From JABWBD01 sp040768665 (GTDB lineage Bacteria > Planctomycetota > Planctomycetia > Pirellulales > Thermoguttaceae): a stretch of 64,000 bases of DNA. This document shows, one piece after another, positions 35,203 through 44,330 of this stretch. A program made the position numbers and the translations under genes. The notes beneath the pieces were generated by a model. It ran no database searches and was not told the origin of the DNA. It saw nothing but the letters and a program-made list of their open reading frames with translations. The DNA is taken from NCBI GenBank assembly GCA_040768665.1, contig JAXGMN010000047.1, positions 1 through 64,000 on the forward strand. The letters are read 5' to 3'. Each line of letters starts with the position of its first letter. Positions within the stretch are counted from its first letter, which is position 1.

Positions 35203-36561
35203 ATGAGCGATACCCCCGGCAAACCGGCGACTGCCCCCAACTCGCGACGCGATTTCCTGAAGCTCTCCGGCACCGCGATGGCCGCTTCCGCATTGAGCGG
35301 TGTGGCGATCCCTCGCTGCCATGCCGCGGAGGACAACACGATCCGGCTTGCCCTGGTGGGCACCGGCGCCCGAGGCAGCGGCGCCGTGGTCGACGCCTTC
35401 TCCTGCACCGGGGGGCCGGTCAAGCTCTATGCCATGGCCGACATCTTCGAAGACCGCATCCAGGGAAGCCTGAAAAACCTCGCAAAGGAGTTCGCCGACA
35501 AGATCGACGTCACTCCCGAGCGCTCCTTCGTCGGCTTCGATGCCTACAAGAAGGCGATCGACTGTCTCCGCCCCGGCGACGTTGTCCTGCTCACCACCCC
35601 CTCGGTCTTCCGCCCCTTACACTTCGAATACGCAGTCAACAAGGGCGTCAACGTCTTCATGGAGAAGTCCTTCGCCGTCGACGCCCCGGGCACCCGCCGC
35701 CTGCTGGCCGCCGCCGAGAAATCCGAAAAGCAGAACCTCAAGGTCGCATCCGGTTTCATGTGGCGCCACTCCAAGGCCCGCCAGGCCGTCGTCGAGAGGA
35801 TCTACGACGGAGCGATCGGCGAGGTCCATACCTTGCGGATCTACCGTGTCCACGGGCCGGTCTTCTGCCCGAAGAGACCCGAGAACATGAACGAGCTGAC
35901 CTTCCAGCTCAAGTACAAGGCCAGCTTCAACTGGATTACCGGAGGCTTCTTCATCGACTGGCATTGCCACAACGTCGACACCGCCTGCTGGGTGAAAAAC
36001 GCCTGGCCCGTTTCCGCACAAGGCATGGGCGGCCGCTGCTACCCGCAGGCCGGCAATCTCTTTGATCATTACACGGTCGAGTACACTTTCGCCGACGGCG
36101 CCAAGCTTTTTGCCTTCTCCCGCCACATGAACAACTGCTGGCAGACCTACTCCGACTACGCTCACGGCTCCAAAGGCTCGGCCGTCATCATGACGAATCT
36201 CGCCACGCCGGATCCCCGGATCTACAAGAGCCAGAACATGGTCGACTCCGACCTCGCCTGGCGCTACGAGGGACAGGAGCCCAGCCCGTACCGCGAAGAG
36301 TGGCAGGTCCTGCTCGACGCGATCCGCCAGGACAAGCCCCACAACGAAGCCCGCCGCGCCGGCGAGGCGAACCTGGCGACGCTCATGGGCCGCATGGCAA
36401 CGCACACCGGAGCCATGGTCACCTGGGACGAAGCGATGGCGTCGACCTTCGAGTACATGCCCCGGATCGACGACCTGTCGTTCGACACGCCCGCTCCCAT
36501 CCAGCCCGGCCCCGACGGCATCTATCCCGCTCCGCAGCCCGGCATCACCAAGGAAGTGTAG
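35203..36561 (+). CDS. Gfo/Idh/MocA family oxidoreductase, Tat-exported
   Basis: A 452-residue oxidoreductase with a twin-arginine signal (NSRRDFLKLSGTAMA, from residue 13) and Rossmann motif ALVGTGARGSG near residue 50. The EKP position reads MEKSFAVDAPG. The NWITGGFFIDWHCHNVD segment with its His pair is typical of this long planctomycete subgroup. The protein probably acts on a sugar derivative outside the cytoplasm, with an NAD(P) cofactor inserted before export. It starts 60 bases after the nested palindrome and its end converges on the PPC-type gene, with two hairpins between them. Confidence 0.92.
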   Translation: MSDTPGKPATAPNSRRDFLKLSGTAMAASALSGVAIPRCHAAEDNTIRLALVGTGARGSGAVVDAFSCTGGPVKLYAMADIFEDRIQGSLKNLAKEFADKIDVTPERSFVGFDAYKKAIDCLRPGDVVLLTTPSVFRPLHFEYAVNKGVNVFMEKSFAVDAPGTRRLLAAAEKSEKQNLKVASGFMWRHSKARQAVVERIYDGAIGEVHTLRIYRVHGPVFCPKRPENMNELTFQLKYKASFNWITGGFFIDWHCHNVDTACWVKNAWPVSAQGMGGRCYPQAGNLFDHYTVEYTFADGAKLFAFSRHMNNCWQTYSDYAHGSKGSAVIMTNLATPDPRIYKSQNMVDSDLAWRYEGQEPSPYREEWQVLLDAIRQDKPHNEARRAGEANLATLMGRMATHTGAMVTWDEAMASTFEYMPRIDDLSFDTPAPIQPGPDGIYPAPQPGITKEV

Positions 36562-36573
36562 TCATGTAGCGGC

Positions 36574-36676
36574 AGTACCTGTCGACGAACAAGTTTGTAG
36601 GGTGGAATTCATTCTGCCTGGGCGGACTGAAGTCCGCCCTACGTCAAATCGCGAAGTTGTTCTTGGACAGGTGCTA
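36574..36676. repeat. MITE-like palindromic element
   Basis: Terminal arms of 22 bases (AGTACCTGTCGACGAACAAG and its imperfect complement TTGTTCTTGGACAGGTGCT) enclose an inner perfect palindrome GGGCGGACT-GA-AGTCCGCCC. The whole folds on itself. It has no coding content and lies just after the stop of the oxidoreductase gene. Confidence 0.7.
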
Positions 36677-36679
36677 AGA

Positions 36680-36725
36680 GCCTATCCCAAAACCGTCTTC
36701 TCTTCGCGCGGTTTTGGGATAGGCG
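36680..36725. terminator. strong hairpin between convergent genes
   Basis: Perfect arms GCCTATCCCAAAACCG and CGGTTTTGGGATAGGC with a 13-base loop. It touches the stop codon of the minus-strand gene that ends at 36726 and lies downstream of the plus-strand gene. A bidirectional terminator is plausible, though it could be a dispersed repeat. Confidence 0.55.
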
Positions 36726-39117
36726 CTAAGGCGTTTGCGACGCGACATCCGACGCCGGCGCCACGATTTCAAAGGGAATGGCCGGCAACAGGCCCAGCGG
36801 CGAGCGCCGCGTCTTTGCGGGCCCATTGCCATCCCCGCCGGTCGTCGTCTCGATGGCGGCCTCGACGATCAAATTGCCTTTCAACCCCGGCTCGGCCTTG
36901 CCGGCCTCGCAGCGGACCCGTACCGCAACCCCGCCCGGAAGCGGCGAGAGTCCCTCTACGTCGACACCGTTGGGCGGGTCGATCAGCGTTAGCACAATGT
37001 CGTCCAATTGGTCGATCACCGCCGGAGGCGCGGGAATCTCCGCGACCACGGTCGAGCCGGCGCGCAGCCTCAGAGGTCTCGCGGGCGACGGCGGCTCCAA
37101 CGGCCGGGGCCGTAATGCCGCAACAGCCTTCGCTTTGCCGCGACCTTTGGAAGCCTGTTTCGTCGGGAGCTTGAACCGGGGGCTGCCGTGAACCGAGACC
37201 ATCCAGTCCTGGGCCGGCACGAGATGGCGGTTGATGAAAGCCTGCATCATGTCTTCCGAAGGAACCGCCACCTGGCGGATCATTTCGCCGTCGATCATGG
37301 CCCGCCCTTCCAACTCCAGGCGTGCGGGCTTCTCCAAGGCTGCCGGAGGCACGGCCAGCGTAAGCCACACGTCGTCCCGGCCCGCGGGCACCCAGGCGCC
37401 GCTGATCCCAACCCCGGCGGACCGCTCTTCAATCGCTCGAGCCGGATGTCGTCCGGAAAAACCGTCCTGGCGGAGAGCAAGACATGGATCGGCACGTTCG
37501 ACCAGCGCGGGCGTTGATGCTCGGCGGCGCAACGTGCAGCCGGAAACTCGGCGACTGCGCGTCGATGCCCAAGCGATAGGCATAGTCGCGGCCGCCCTTG
37601 CGCTGTGTATCGCCCAGGTGAAGATAGTAGAACCCGTCTTCCGGAATGGTGAAGCGGATACGGGAATCGGCATGGTGCGTCAACAGCCCCGCGCCTTGGT
37701 CCACGTGGTCGTCGTTGACGACCAGTTGGCGGCCGAGCGCATCGGTCAGCCTGAGCACGGAATCCAACGGGGACCCAAGTCGGCGCGCCTGGATCTCCGC
37801 GAAGATCTGCCCCTTGGCGCGACATTGGAAGGCAAACACGTCCCAGTCGCCCGGCGCGTCGATCCGCCCGTTGACGACCACCGGGGGCGCGAGTCGCTGA
37901 GCGCTCGCGGGGGAATCGTTGGGCTCGCTTTCCAGCGTCTCGGGCAGCCTGCCAACCGCAAACGGCACCGGGTTGGAGGTATGCTCCTCCGTGGTCACGA
38001 AGATCGGGTGCACTCCGGGAATCTTGTCCAGCGTGCCCACGACAAGCCGGTCGATGGGCAGATTCCACCCCGCAAGTTCCACGGTCGTCCGCCCGCCGCG
38101 CCGGCCTCCGAGGGGAAAAATGCTTGTCACAAACGGTACCTCGCCCACGGTGACGCGATAGATAAAATCCTCGCGCCCGCGGTAGATGGCGTCCTGGATC
38201 TCGATCTGGTACTCGCCGTCCTCCGGTACCTCGTAGAAGAGAACCGGGTCCGGATGGAATCGGTAGTCGTCGGCGTAGGCCACTTCCCGCCCCTCGCCGT
38301 CGTAGAGCGCCAGCGTCGCTTGGAACCAACCGGGAACGGCGTCCGCAAGGTACGGGATCAGCGCCTGCGCATCGACGGCGATAACCAGGCGCATTCCCTT
38401 CGAAGCGCTGAACCGGAATCGGTCGACGTCGCCGGGCAGGATCTGCCCGTTGAGAACGAACGGTGGCACAGCCCCGGCGCTGCCGGCCGAGAGGTCGTTC
38501 GGCTCGATTTCCTGGTATTCGGTCACCTGGCCGACGCGGAAACGGACCGGTTTGGTCAGCCCGGCCGGCGTCACCAGGCGCAGCTCCCGCTGGCCGGGCA
38601 AGGCACCGGCGTCGAACGCGATCTGCAGGGTAACCATCTCGGCAATCTGCGGGTTCGGCTGACGCTTGGGGTCGCGAAGGTCCGCGTAGGCTTTCAACTC
38701 CTCGGGAGTCACACCCATGTCTCGGGCGACCTCTTCGAAAGAGTCTTTCCCGCCGCTCTTCCTCTGCGCCTGGAACCGTTTTTCCACCTGGCGGAACTTC
38801 TGCCTGAGATCGTTGACCTGCTTCGGCGTGAGCGGTTTGGTGTGTTCGACCACTGTGGCTTTGACGCCCTCGCCGGAGACGATCACCTCGCTCACCCCGT
38901 CGAGATACTGTCCACCGACGGTCGCTTCCACGGAGGTTCCCTGCCGTCCGCCGGCGGGATACAGATAACCGATGTGCGGTTCCCTCGGCGCAACTTGTGC
39001 CAGAGCGCCGGACGCGGCAACGAGCACGCTCAGCCACGTTGCAATGCACGGCCGGGGACTGGTCCATTTTTCGGCCTGTTGATGTATTTTGACTGCAGAG
39101 ACATTGGCCGAAAACAT
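36726..39117 (-). pseudogene. exported protein with pre-peptidase C-terminal (PPC) domains, frameshifted
   Basis: The main frame (37429-39117) encodes a signal-like segment and two PPC-type beta domains, seen from EIEPNDLSAGS...GDVDRFRFSA and ESEPNDSPASA...GDWDVFAFQC, each with the EPND motif. Near 37500 the protein continues in a second frame (NVPIHVLLSARTVFPDDIRL) and near 37410 in a third (VGISGAWVPAGRDDVWLTL) to the stop at 36726. Two indels are therefore needed. Such proteins are common in planctomycetes beside DUF1553 genes, as here, and are thought to be surface or periplasmic. The ATG at 39117 is inside a dispersed repeat, so the native start may be lost or different. Confidence 0.7.
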
Positions 39118-39129
39118 GGACCTGTCCCC
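39050..39129. repeat. dispersed palindromic repeat, copy 1
   Basis: Near-palindrome with arms GGGGACTGGTCCATTTTTCGG and CCGAAAACATGGACCTGTCC. A second copy with about 75 percent identity is at 51291-51370 in the same orientation. It overlaps the 5' end of the PPC-type gene and supplies its apparent start codon. Confidence 0.7.
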
Positions 39130-39179
39130 TTCGCTTCCGCCCGGCCAGGTCGCAATGGAACATCGAGGTGAAATCATGG

Positions 39180-40763
39180 CTAATGCCGATAAAGAAACTC
39201 GGGACTATTGATCAGCGCCCAGATTATATGGAAAAGGGCCTGCTGCAGGGTGATTTTACCCGAGCCGGCGTAGGACTCGATGGCCTGCCACTCTCCGTCG
39301 GTCGGGAACCGCGATAGAATCGTCAGGTACACCGCCACGACCGTTTCGTTGAAGTTGTCCTTGGAGAGATTCGGCGCGAGCGACCTTTGGGCCTGCTCGA
39401 TCTTCTGCCGAATGTGGCTCGAATTCAACAGGTGGAGTTGCTGGGCGGGCGTGACACGGTTGTTGCGTTCCGATTCCAGCCCGGTGTCGCGCGGCGAGCG
39501 GCCAAACATCTCTAGAAACGCACTCGTGATGCTGCCGTCGGGCAAAGCCACCGCTCGCCGGTATTCGGGAATGAACGAATACGGTTCCGGGATAATGCTC
39601 GAATACGATTCGGTCGTGCCCGTGACCTGGCACAACGCGTCGATCAGCACCTCGGCGTCCAGGCGGCGCATCGGGTAATACGCAAACTGGGCCCTGGCTT
39701 CGGGATGGTCCTTTGTTGGAGTCGACGCGAGCTGGTAGGTCTTCGACTTGAGGATCAACCGGTAGATATGCTTCAAGTCGAATCGGGCCGCAACCAGCTC
39801 TTGCCGCAGTTGCGTGAGGAGCTCCGGGTTGCTGGGCGGGTTGTCGCGGCGGATGTCGTCCGGTTCGTGAACGATCCCGCGCCCCAGAAGCCAGTACCAG
39901 ATGCGGTTGACGATGCTGCCGGTAAACCACGGATTCTCCGGCCTGATCAGCCAGTCGGCGAAAATCTCGCGAGGATCCCTGTCGGGAGGGAGTCGTGCCT
40001 CCGTCCCATCCGGAAAGACGGCGGTGTGCGGCGAGGCGGTTCCAGACGGTTCGGTGTTTTGGAACGCGTTGAAGTAAACGATCTCTTCCTTCCACTCGGC
40101 AGTATCCTTGTACCCGACCCGGGAGAAGAAGGCCGCCATGTCCGATCGGCGATCTTCCGGCCAACTCTGCATTCGCGAGCCCATGAACGTCAGGGCCACC
40201 GCTTCAGCGATCGACTCGGGCGTGTTGCTCTGCACGGCCCGGTAGAAGTTCACCTGAGGCACGCGAAAGTTGCTGCCGCTGGCGGTCAACATCTCGCGGA
40301 CGAATTGATCGTATGGCACGTTCTCCCTGATGCAGGTCCGGATCCAGCGGTGATAGGCCTGCACTGCGTTCGGCCACAGATTGATGGGAAACTCCGACTT
40401 CACCCGCAACAGGTCGCCCCACTTCATCGTCCAGTAGTCGGCGAATTCCTCCCGCGCAAGCAATTCGTCGATCAGCTTGTCCCGTTTCGACGGGCCGGTA
40501 TCCATGAGGAACCGGCGGGCCTCCTCGGCAGTGGGAAGCGTGCCGATGGCGTCGAGATAGACCCGGCGAACGAAGACACCGTCCGAGCAGACGGTTGCCG
40601 GCCGGATCCCCATCCGCTTTAGGCGGCCGAAGACCAACTCGTCGATCTTGCCGTTGGGAGTCAGGTCGCCGCTGCCGTCAAACGGATTCGCCGGCAACTC
40701 CGCACCACCCGCGGTCACCGCTGTCGCCGCCAGGACGACCGTAAGAATCAGAGCAGACTTCAC
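39180..40763 (-). CDS. DUF1549/DUF1553 domain protein, exported
   Basis: A 527-residue protein with an N-terminal signal peptide from a GTG start (KSALILTVVLAATAVTAGG). DUF1549 covers the first half (DGVFVRRVYLDAIGTLPTAEEARRF, FADYWTMKWGDLLR), and DUF1553 the C-terminal part (NRIWYWLLGRGIVHEPDDIR, LLTQLRQELVAARFDLKHIYRLI, HLLNSSHI). These paired domains are abundant and almost diagnostic in planctomycetes; function is unknown, but they are usually encoded beside PPC, DUF1501 or sulfatase proteins. The cytochrome-c-like PSCyt domain that often precedes them is missing. The upstream part of the open frame to 41027 has no signal or homology, so the later start is preferred. Confidence 0.82.
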   Translation of the reverse strand: MKSALILTVVLAATAVTAGGAELPANPFDGSGDLTPNGKIDELVFGRLKRMGIRPATVCSDGVFVRRVYLDAIGTLPTAEEARRFLMDTGPSKRDKLIDELLAREEFADYWTMKWGDLLRVKSEFPINLWPNAVQAYHRWIRTCIRENVPYDQFVREMLTASGSNFRVPQVNFYRAVQSNTPESIAEAVALTFMGSRMQSWPEDRRSDMAAFFSRVGYKDTAEWKEEIVYFNAFQNTEPSGTASPHTAVFPDGTEARLPPDRDPREIFADWLIRPENPWFTGSIVNRIWYWLLGRGIVHEPDDIRRDNPPSNPELLTQLRQELVAARFDLKHIYRLILKSKTYQLASTPTKDHPEARAQFAYYPMRRLDAEVLIDALCQVTGTTESYSSIIPEPYSFIPEYRRAVALPDGSITSAFLEMFGRSPRDTGLESERNNRVTPAQQLHLLNSSHIRQKIEQAQRSLAPNLSKDNFNETVVAVYLTILSRFPTDGEWQAIESYAGSGKITLQQALFHIIWALINSPEFLYRH

Positions 40764-41406
40764 GTTTACGGTCTCGTTATGGAAAGCTCTGGTTCGCCCC
40801 ACGTCGAATCGTTCGACGCGACATGCGACCGTGGGAGGTTGGCCGTAGCCCCTTGCATGGTATGCCAATCCCGCATGTCCGACAAGATCTTGTGCCACGC
40901 AGCCGGCTCCAAAGAGCTTTTGGAAAATATATCGATTATGAAGACAGTACAAGCCTTTCGTCAGGCCGGCGTGGGCGTACAGGCGCCGCAGTTTGCCGAG
41001 ACTGCGCTTGCGGAAATGTTTGCCCATCAGGAGCGTTAAGCCTTTTGTTGGAAATTACTTCCGTGAATTCAAGGCGGCTGCGCGGGGGTGCCGATATCGA
41101 ATCTGGCCCTTAAATACCGAGCGTGCTGAGGTGGTACGTTCAGGGGTGCGTCAGGTTTACCGAACCGTGTTTTTTCGGGTCAAGGATTGGCTCGACGGCC
41201 CTGGCGCGAGAAGCCGTGCGAACTGCGAGCGGAGACCCACCTTCCCACCCGCGACTACAGACCACGCCTGAGTCGGTTCTAACCCATGGGAGAACCCGCC
41301 CACTAAGGGGTGATGCATCGCGCATCGGCCATGTGTGGTGCTCTGGTTTGTGGTTGTTAAACGGGATGCCAGCCGCCCCAGTTCAGTAAGAAGGAGAGTT
41401 TGCTCG
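40764..41406. other. 643-base intergenic region, no gene recognised
   Basis: Separates the divergent DUF1553 and Cys-rich genes. Several short open frames exist but have no signal peptide, family pattern or ribosome site. The last 20 bases hold the AAGGAGAG ribosome site of the Cys-rich gene. The region must carry promoters for both sides but I cannot locate them with confidence. Confidence 0.5.
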
Positions 41407-42105
41407 ATGAACGCCAAGATGATTTGTGGAGCGCTCGTACTGAGCGTCGCCTTGTGCACTCAAGGCTACAGCATCCACCTCGGCGGTGGCTGCGGCACGC
41501 CAGCGTGTGCACCGGCATGCGGACCCAGTTGCTGTGAGCCCTGCTGCAATCCGTGCGGCCAGTGCGATCTGTTCTCGGGACTGAAAGACCTGTTCGCCTG
41601 CAACCCTTGTGCCACGAATTGCAGCCCTTGTGCCACGAATTGCGGGCCGGTGTGCGCGCCGGAGCCGTCCTGCGCACCAGCATGCGATCCAGTGTGCTGC
41701 GCGCCAGCATGCGATCCAGTGTGCAAGCCGCGCAAGCCGTTGATCGTCCGCAAGCCGCGGGGCTGCGCTGCGGCGTGCGAGCCGGCATGCTGCGATCCGG
41801 TGTGCGAAACGGCCTGTGTTCCGGACTGCGGTCCGGTCTGCGCCCAATCGTGCTGCACTCCCCGCCGCCCGATTTTGTGTGGGCTGAAGGGTCTGCTCGA
41901 CGGACTATTCGGCTGCGGCTGCGGCACGTGCAATAGCTGCTGCGAGCCTGCCTGCTGCGAGCCCGCCTGCACGAGCTGCGGCGGCGGTGCCCCCGCGGCG
42001 GCTCCGGCCCCGGCTCCCGCCGAAGAGGCTGCTCCGCTTCCCGCGGCGCCGAAGGCTGATCCTTCCGCCGCCCTGCGGACACCGGGACTGTATCGCGCTA
42101 GCTAA
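41407..42105 (+). CDS. exported Cys-rich repeat protein
   Basis: A 232-residue protein with a signal-like N-terminus (MNAKMICGALVLSVALC) followed by about 40 further cysteines in short motifs such as CAPAC, CCEPCC, CDPVC and CATNC. The C-terminus is Ala/Pro-rich and has no Cys. The Cys density of nearly one in five residues suggests a disulfide-linked structural or envelope protein, or metal binding. Planctomycetes with protein-rich walls are known to encode Cys-rich wall proteins, but I cannot match a specific family. ATG at 41407 is supported by AAGGAGAG 11 bases upstream. It is monocistronic, closed by a strong terminator. Confidence 0.8.
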   Translation: MNAKMICGALVLSVALCTQGYSIHLGGGCGTPACAPACGPSCCEPCCNPCGQCDLFSGLKDLFACNPCATNCSPCATNCGPVCAPEPSCAPACDPVCCAPACDPVCKPRKPLIVRKPRGCAAACEPACCDPVCETACVPDCGPVCAQSCCTPRRPILCGLKGLLDGLFGCGCGTCNSCCEPACCEPACTSCGGGAPAAAPAPAPAEEAAPLPAAPKADPSAALRTPGLYRAS

Positions 42106-42136
42106 GCGGATTGGGGTCCGTGGTTTACCATGACGG

Positions 42137-42180
42137 AGCAGGCCTGCCCTCGATCATCGGGCAGGCCTGCTTGTTTCTTT
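42137..42180 (+). terminator. rho-independent terminator of the Cys-rich gene
   Basis: Perfect 13-base arms AGCAGGCCTGCCC and GGGCAGGCCTGCT with a 9-base loop, followed by TTGTTTCTTT. It lies 32 bases after the stop codon and before hemE. Confidence 0.88.
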
Positions 42181-42226
42181 GCCCGGCAGTCTTTTCGCGG
42201 AGACAGGGTCCGGATAACATAGCAGG

Positions 42227-43307
42227 ATGACTTCGAATGCTTCGTCGCGTCGGCCCGCTTGGGAAAACAGCCTGATTATGAGAGCCGCGCCGGCAGCCGG
42301 TCCAGCGTGTGCCGGTCTGGCTGATGCGGCAGGCGGGCCGGTACATGGCGGAGTATCGTGCAGTCCGTGAAAAGACAACTTTTCTGGACCTCTGCAAGAA
42401 TCCTTCCCTTTCCGCGGAGGTCATGCTCACCGCGGTCGAGAAGCTCGGTGTCGACGCCGCGATCCTCTTTGCGGATCTGTTGCCGATTCTCGAACCAATG
42501 GGGCTGGATCTGGAGTTTACGGCGAGTGGGGGACCCGTCATCCATAACCCGTTGCGGAACACAACGGATGTGGAACGCCTTGCCGAGCTGACGGATTTGG
42601 AGCGGCTGGACTTTGTCCTGGAGGCGGTCCGGCGGACCCGCGAGGGTCTCGACGAGCGTCTGCCGCTGATCGGTTTCGCCGGCGCCCCGTTCACACTCGC
42701 AAGCTATGCCGTCGAGGGCACCGGTAGCCGAAGCTACCGGCATACGAAATCACTCATGTACACGGACCCGCCGGCGTGGCACGCGTTGATGGGGCGGCTG
42801 GCGCGGGGGATTGCGCTGTACCTGAACGGCCAGGTCGCCGCCGGCGCGCAACTCGTTCAGTTGTTCGATAGCTGGGTCGGCTGTCTCGGGCCCGACGACT
42901 ACCGTGAGTATGTGCTCCCCCATACACGCGCCGTGATCGAAGCGATTGCCCCCGGGACCCCGGTGATCCACTTTGCAACGGGCAATCCGGCGCTATTGCC
43001 GCTCTTGAGCGAAGCGGGGGGCACGGTCATCGGGATCGACTGGAGGGTGCGCCTCGACGAAGCATGGCGGGTTATCGGATACGACAAGGCTATCCAGGGC
43101 AACCTCGATCCGGTCGTGCTCTTGAGCAATCCTTCGGAAATCCGACGCCGCGTCCGGGACGTTCTTGTCCAGGCGGGCGGCCGGCCGGGGCATATCTTCA
43201 ACCTGGGGCACGGAGTGTTGCCGCAGACGCCGGTCGAGAACGCGATCGCCGCAATCGAGGCCGTGCACGAGTTCACCGAACGTTCTTCGGACCTGGACCC
43301 GGCGTAA
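42227..43307 (+). CDS. hemE: uroporphyrinogen decarboxylase HemE, one frameshift near the N-terminus
   Basis: Converts uroporphyrinogen III to coproporphyrinogen III in haem synthesis. The signature WLMRQAGRYMAEYR, the substrate-site FADLLPIL and GFAGAPFTLASY, and NLGHGVLPQTP near the C-terminus are all present. The body is open from 42309, but the natural N-terminus MTSNASSRRPAWENSLIMRAA starts at 42227 in the adjacent frame; removing or adding one base near 42285 would join it to RQPVQRVPVWLMRQ. Because the enzyme is normally essential in haem-making bacteria and everything else is conserved, an assembly indel is more likely than a dead gene. The haem link fits the cytochrome b/c genes close by. 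Confidence 0.9.
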
Positions 43308-43367
43308 TGAAGCAACGGCCACGGACTGCTCGGCGTACCGTCGGACGTACAGTGGCTGACCGCCAAG

Positions 43368-44294
43368 TCATTGCGACTGCCATCGCTTCTGGTTCTCCTC
43401 GATCGCGCGTTCCTTGAGCGCATCGCGAATCGCGTAGTGGTCGTCGAGCCTGGCGGCCTCTTCCCCGGCCTCTTCTTCCTTGAGGCACCAGTATGTGACG
43501 TAGACGGGAACGGCGTGAATAAACGGGAATTGAATGGCGAAGATCGGCAGGAAGATGTAGATGGGATGAAAGGCCCAAAGCAATGACCATAGCCACGAAA
43601 ACGAAGTGGCCACGCTTGCGATTCCGGCGCAGGGCGGCCCGAGGGGATGACGCTTGCGTATCAGGATTCCGCCGACGGCAATCAATACGGCCAGCGCAAT
43701 CCAGACGGACCGATTGACGATCAAGATCATCACCGCGAGCTCGGAAAACCGCGAGAGAACGACGACATCGCGGACGGCAAGCGCGAGGAGGTAACTTGCC
43801 ATCGCGGCGCCGTACACGACGGCCAACCGTGCGATCAACTCCCGGCGGGGTGACTTGAGCCGGTCCCAAAACGTTGCGGCTTCTTCTTCCGCTTCCCCGG
43901 CTTCTTCCCGAGACGGCGGCAGCGGACGGTTATCCTCGAAAGCACTTGGTTCCGGCATCGGCAGAACGGCCGGCGGTGTTTTGCCGGTCTGCCCTTCGCC
44001 GGGCGCCGAAACGGAGAGCTTTCTTGGGGGGGCGGTATCCCAGTCGATTCCATCGAGGAGATTGCCGGGAAGCTCGTCCGCCGCAGGCTCCGGGGCAGGA
44101 GGTCCGGCGTCGGTGGCAGTTCGGTCGGAAAGCCACTCCTGTAACTCATCTTCTGCCGCATTGCCCGGGCTTGCCGGTCGCAACGGCCGAACCGTCAGCG
44201 TCCTGCCGCAACCGCACCGAACGCGCTTGCAGGCCAGGGCGTCGCCGACCTGGTAGCGCTTGCCACATCCGGAACATTCAATAAGGATCGGCAT
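43368..44294 (-). CDS. zinc-ribbon membrane protein, function unknown
   Basis: A 308-residue protein. The N-terminus has a C4 zinc-ribbon-like motif (ECSGCGKRYQ and VRCGCGRTL), followed by a Pro/Glu-rich linker of about 110 residues and four or so hydrophobic segments (for example LIARLAVVYGAAMASYLLALAV, here counted as one segment, and IYIFLPIFAIQFPFI). The last 40 residues are charged. Zinc-ribbon plus membrane proteins of this type are frequent in planctomycetes and unassigned. It starts 37 bases after the cytochrome b/c gene, likely in one transcript. ATG at 44294 is preferred because MPILIECSGCG begins the ribbon. Confidence 0.7.
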   Translation of the reverse strand: MPILIECSGCGKRYQVGDALACKRVRCGCGRTLTVRPLRPASPGNAAEDELQEWLSDRTATDAGPPAPEPAADELPGNLLDGIDWDTAPPRKLSVSAPGEGQTGKTPPAVLPMPEPSAFEDNRPLPPSREEAGEAEEEAATFWDRLKSPRRELIARLAVVYGAAMASYLLALAVRDVVVLSRFSELAVMILIVNRSVWIALAVLIAVGGILIRKRHPLGPPCAGIASVATSFSWLWSLLWAFHPIYIFLPIFAIQFPFIHAVPVYVTYWCLKEEEAGEEAARLDDHYAIRDALKERAIEENQKRWQSQ

Positions 44295-44330
44295 AGCGGT
44301 TTTGAGATGGAGGCAAGCCAAGACGGCATG

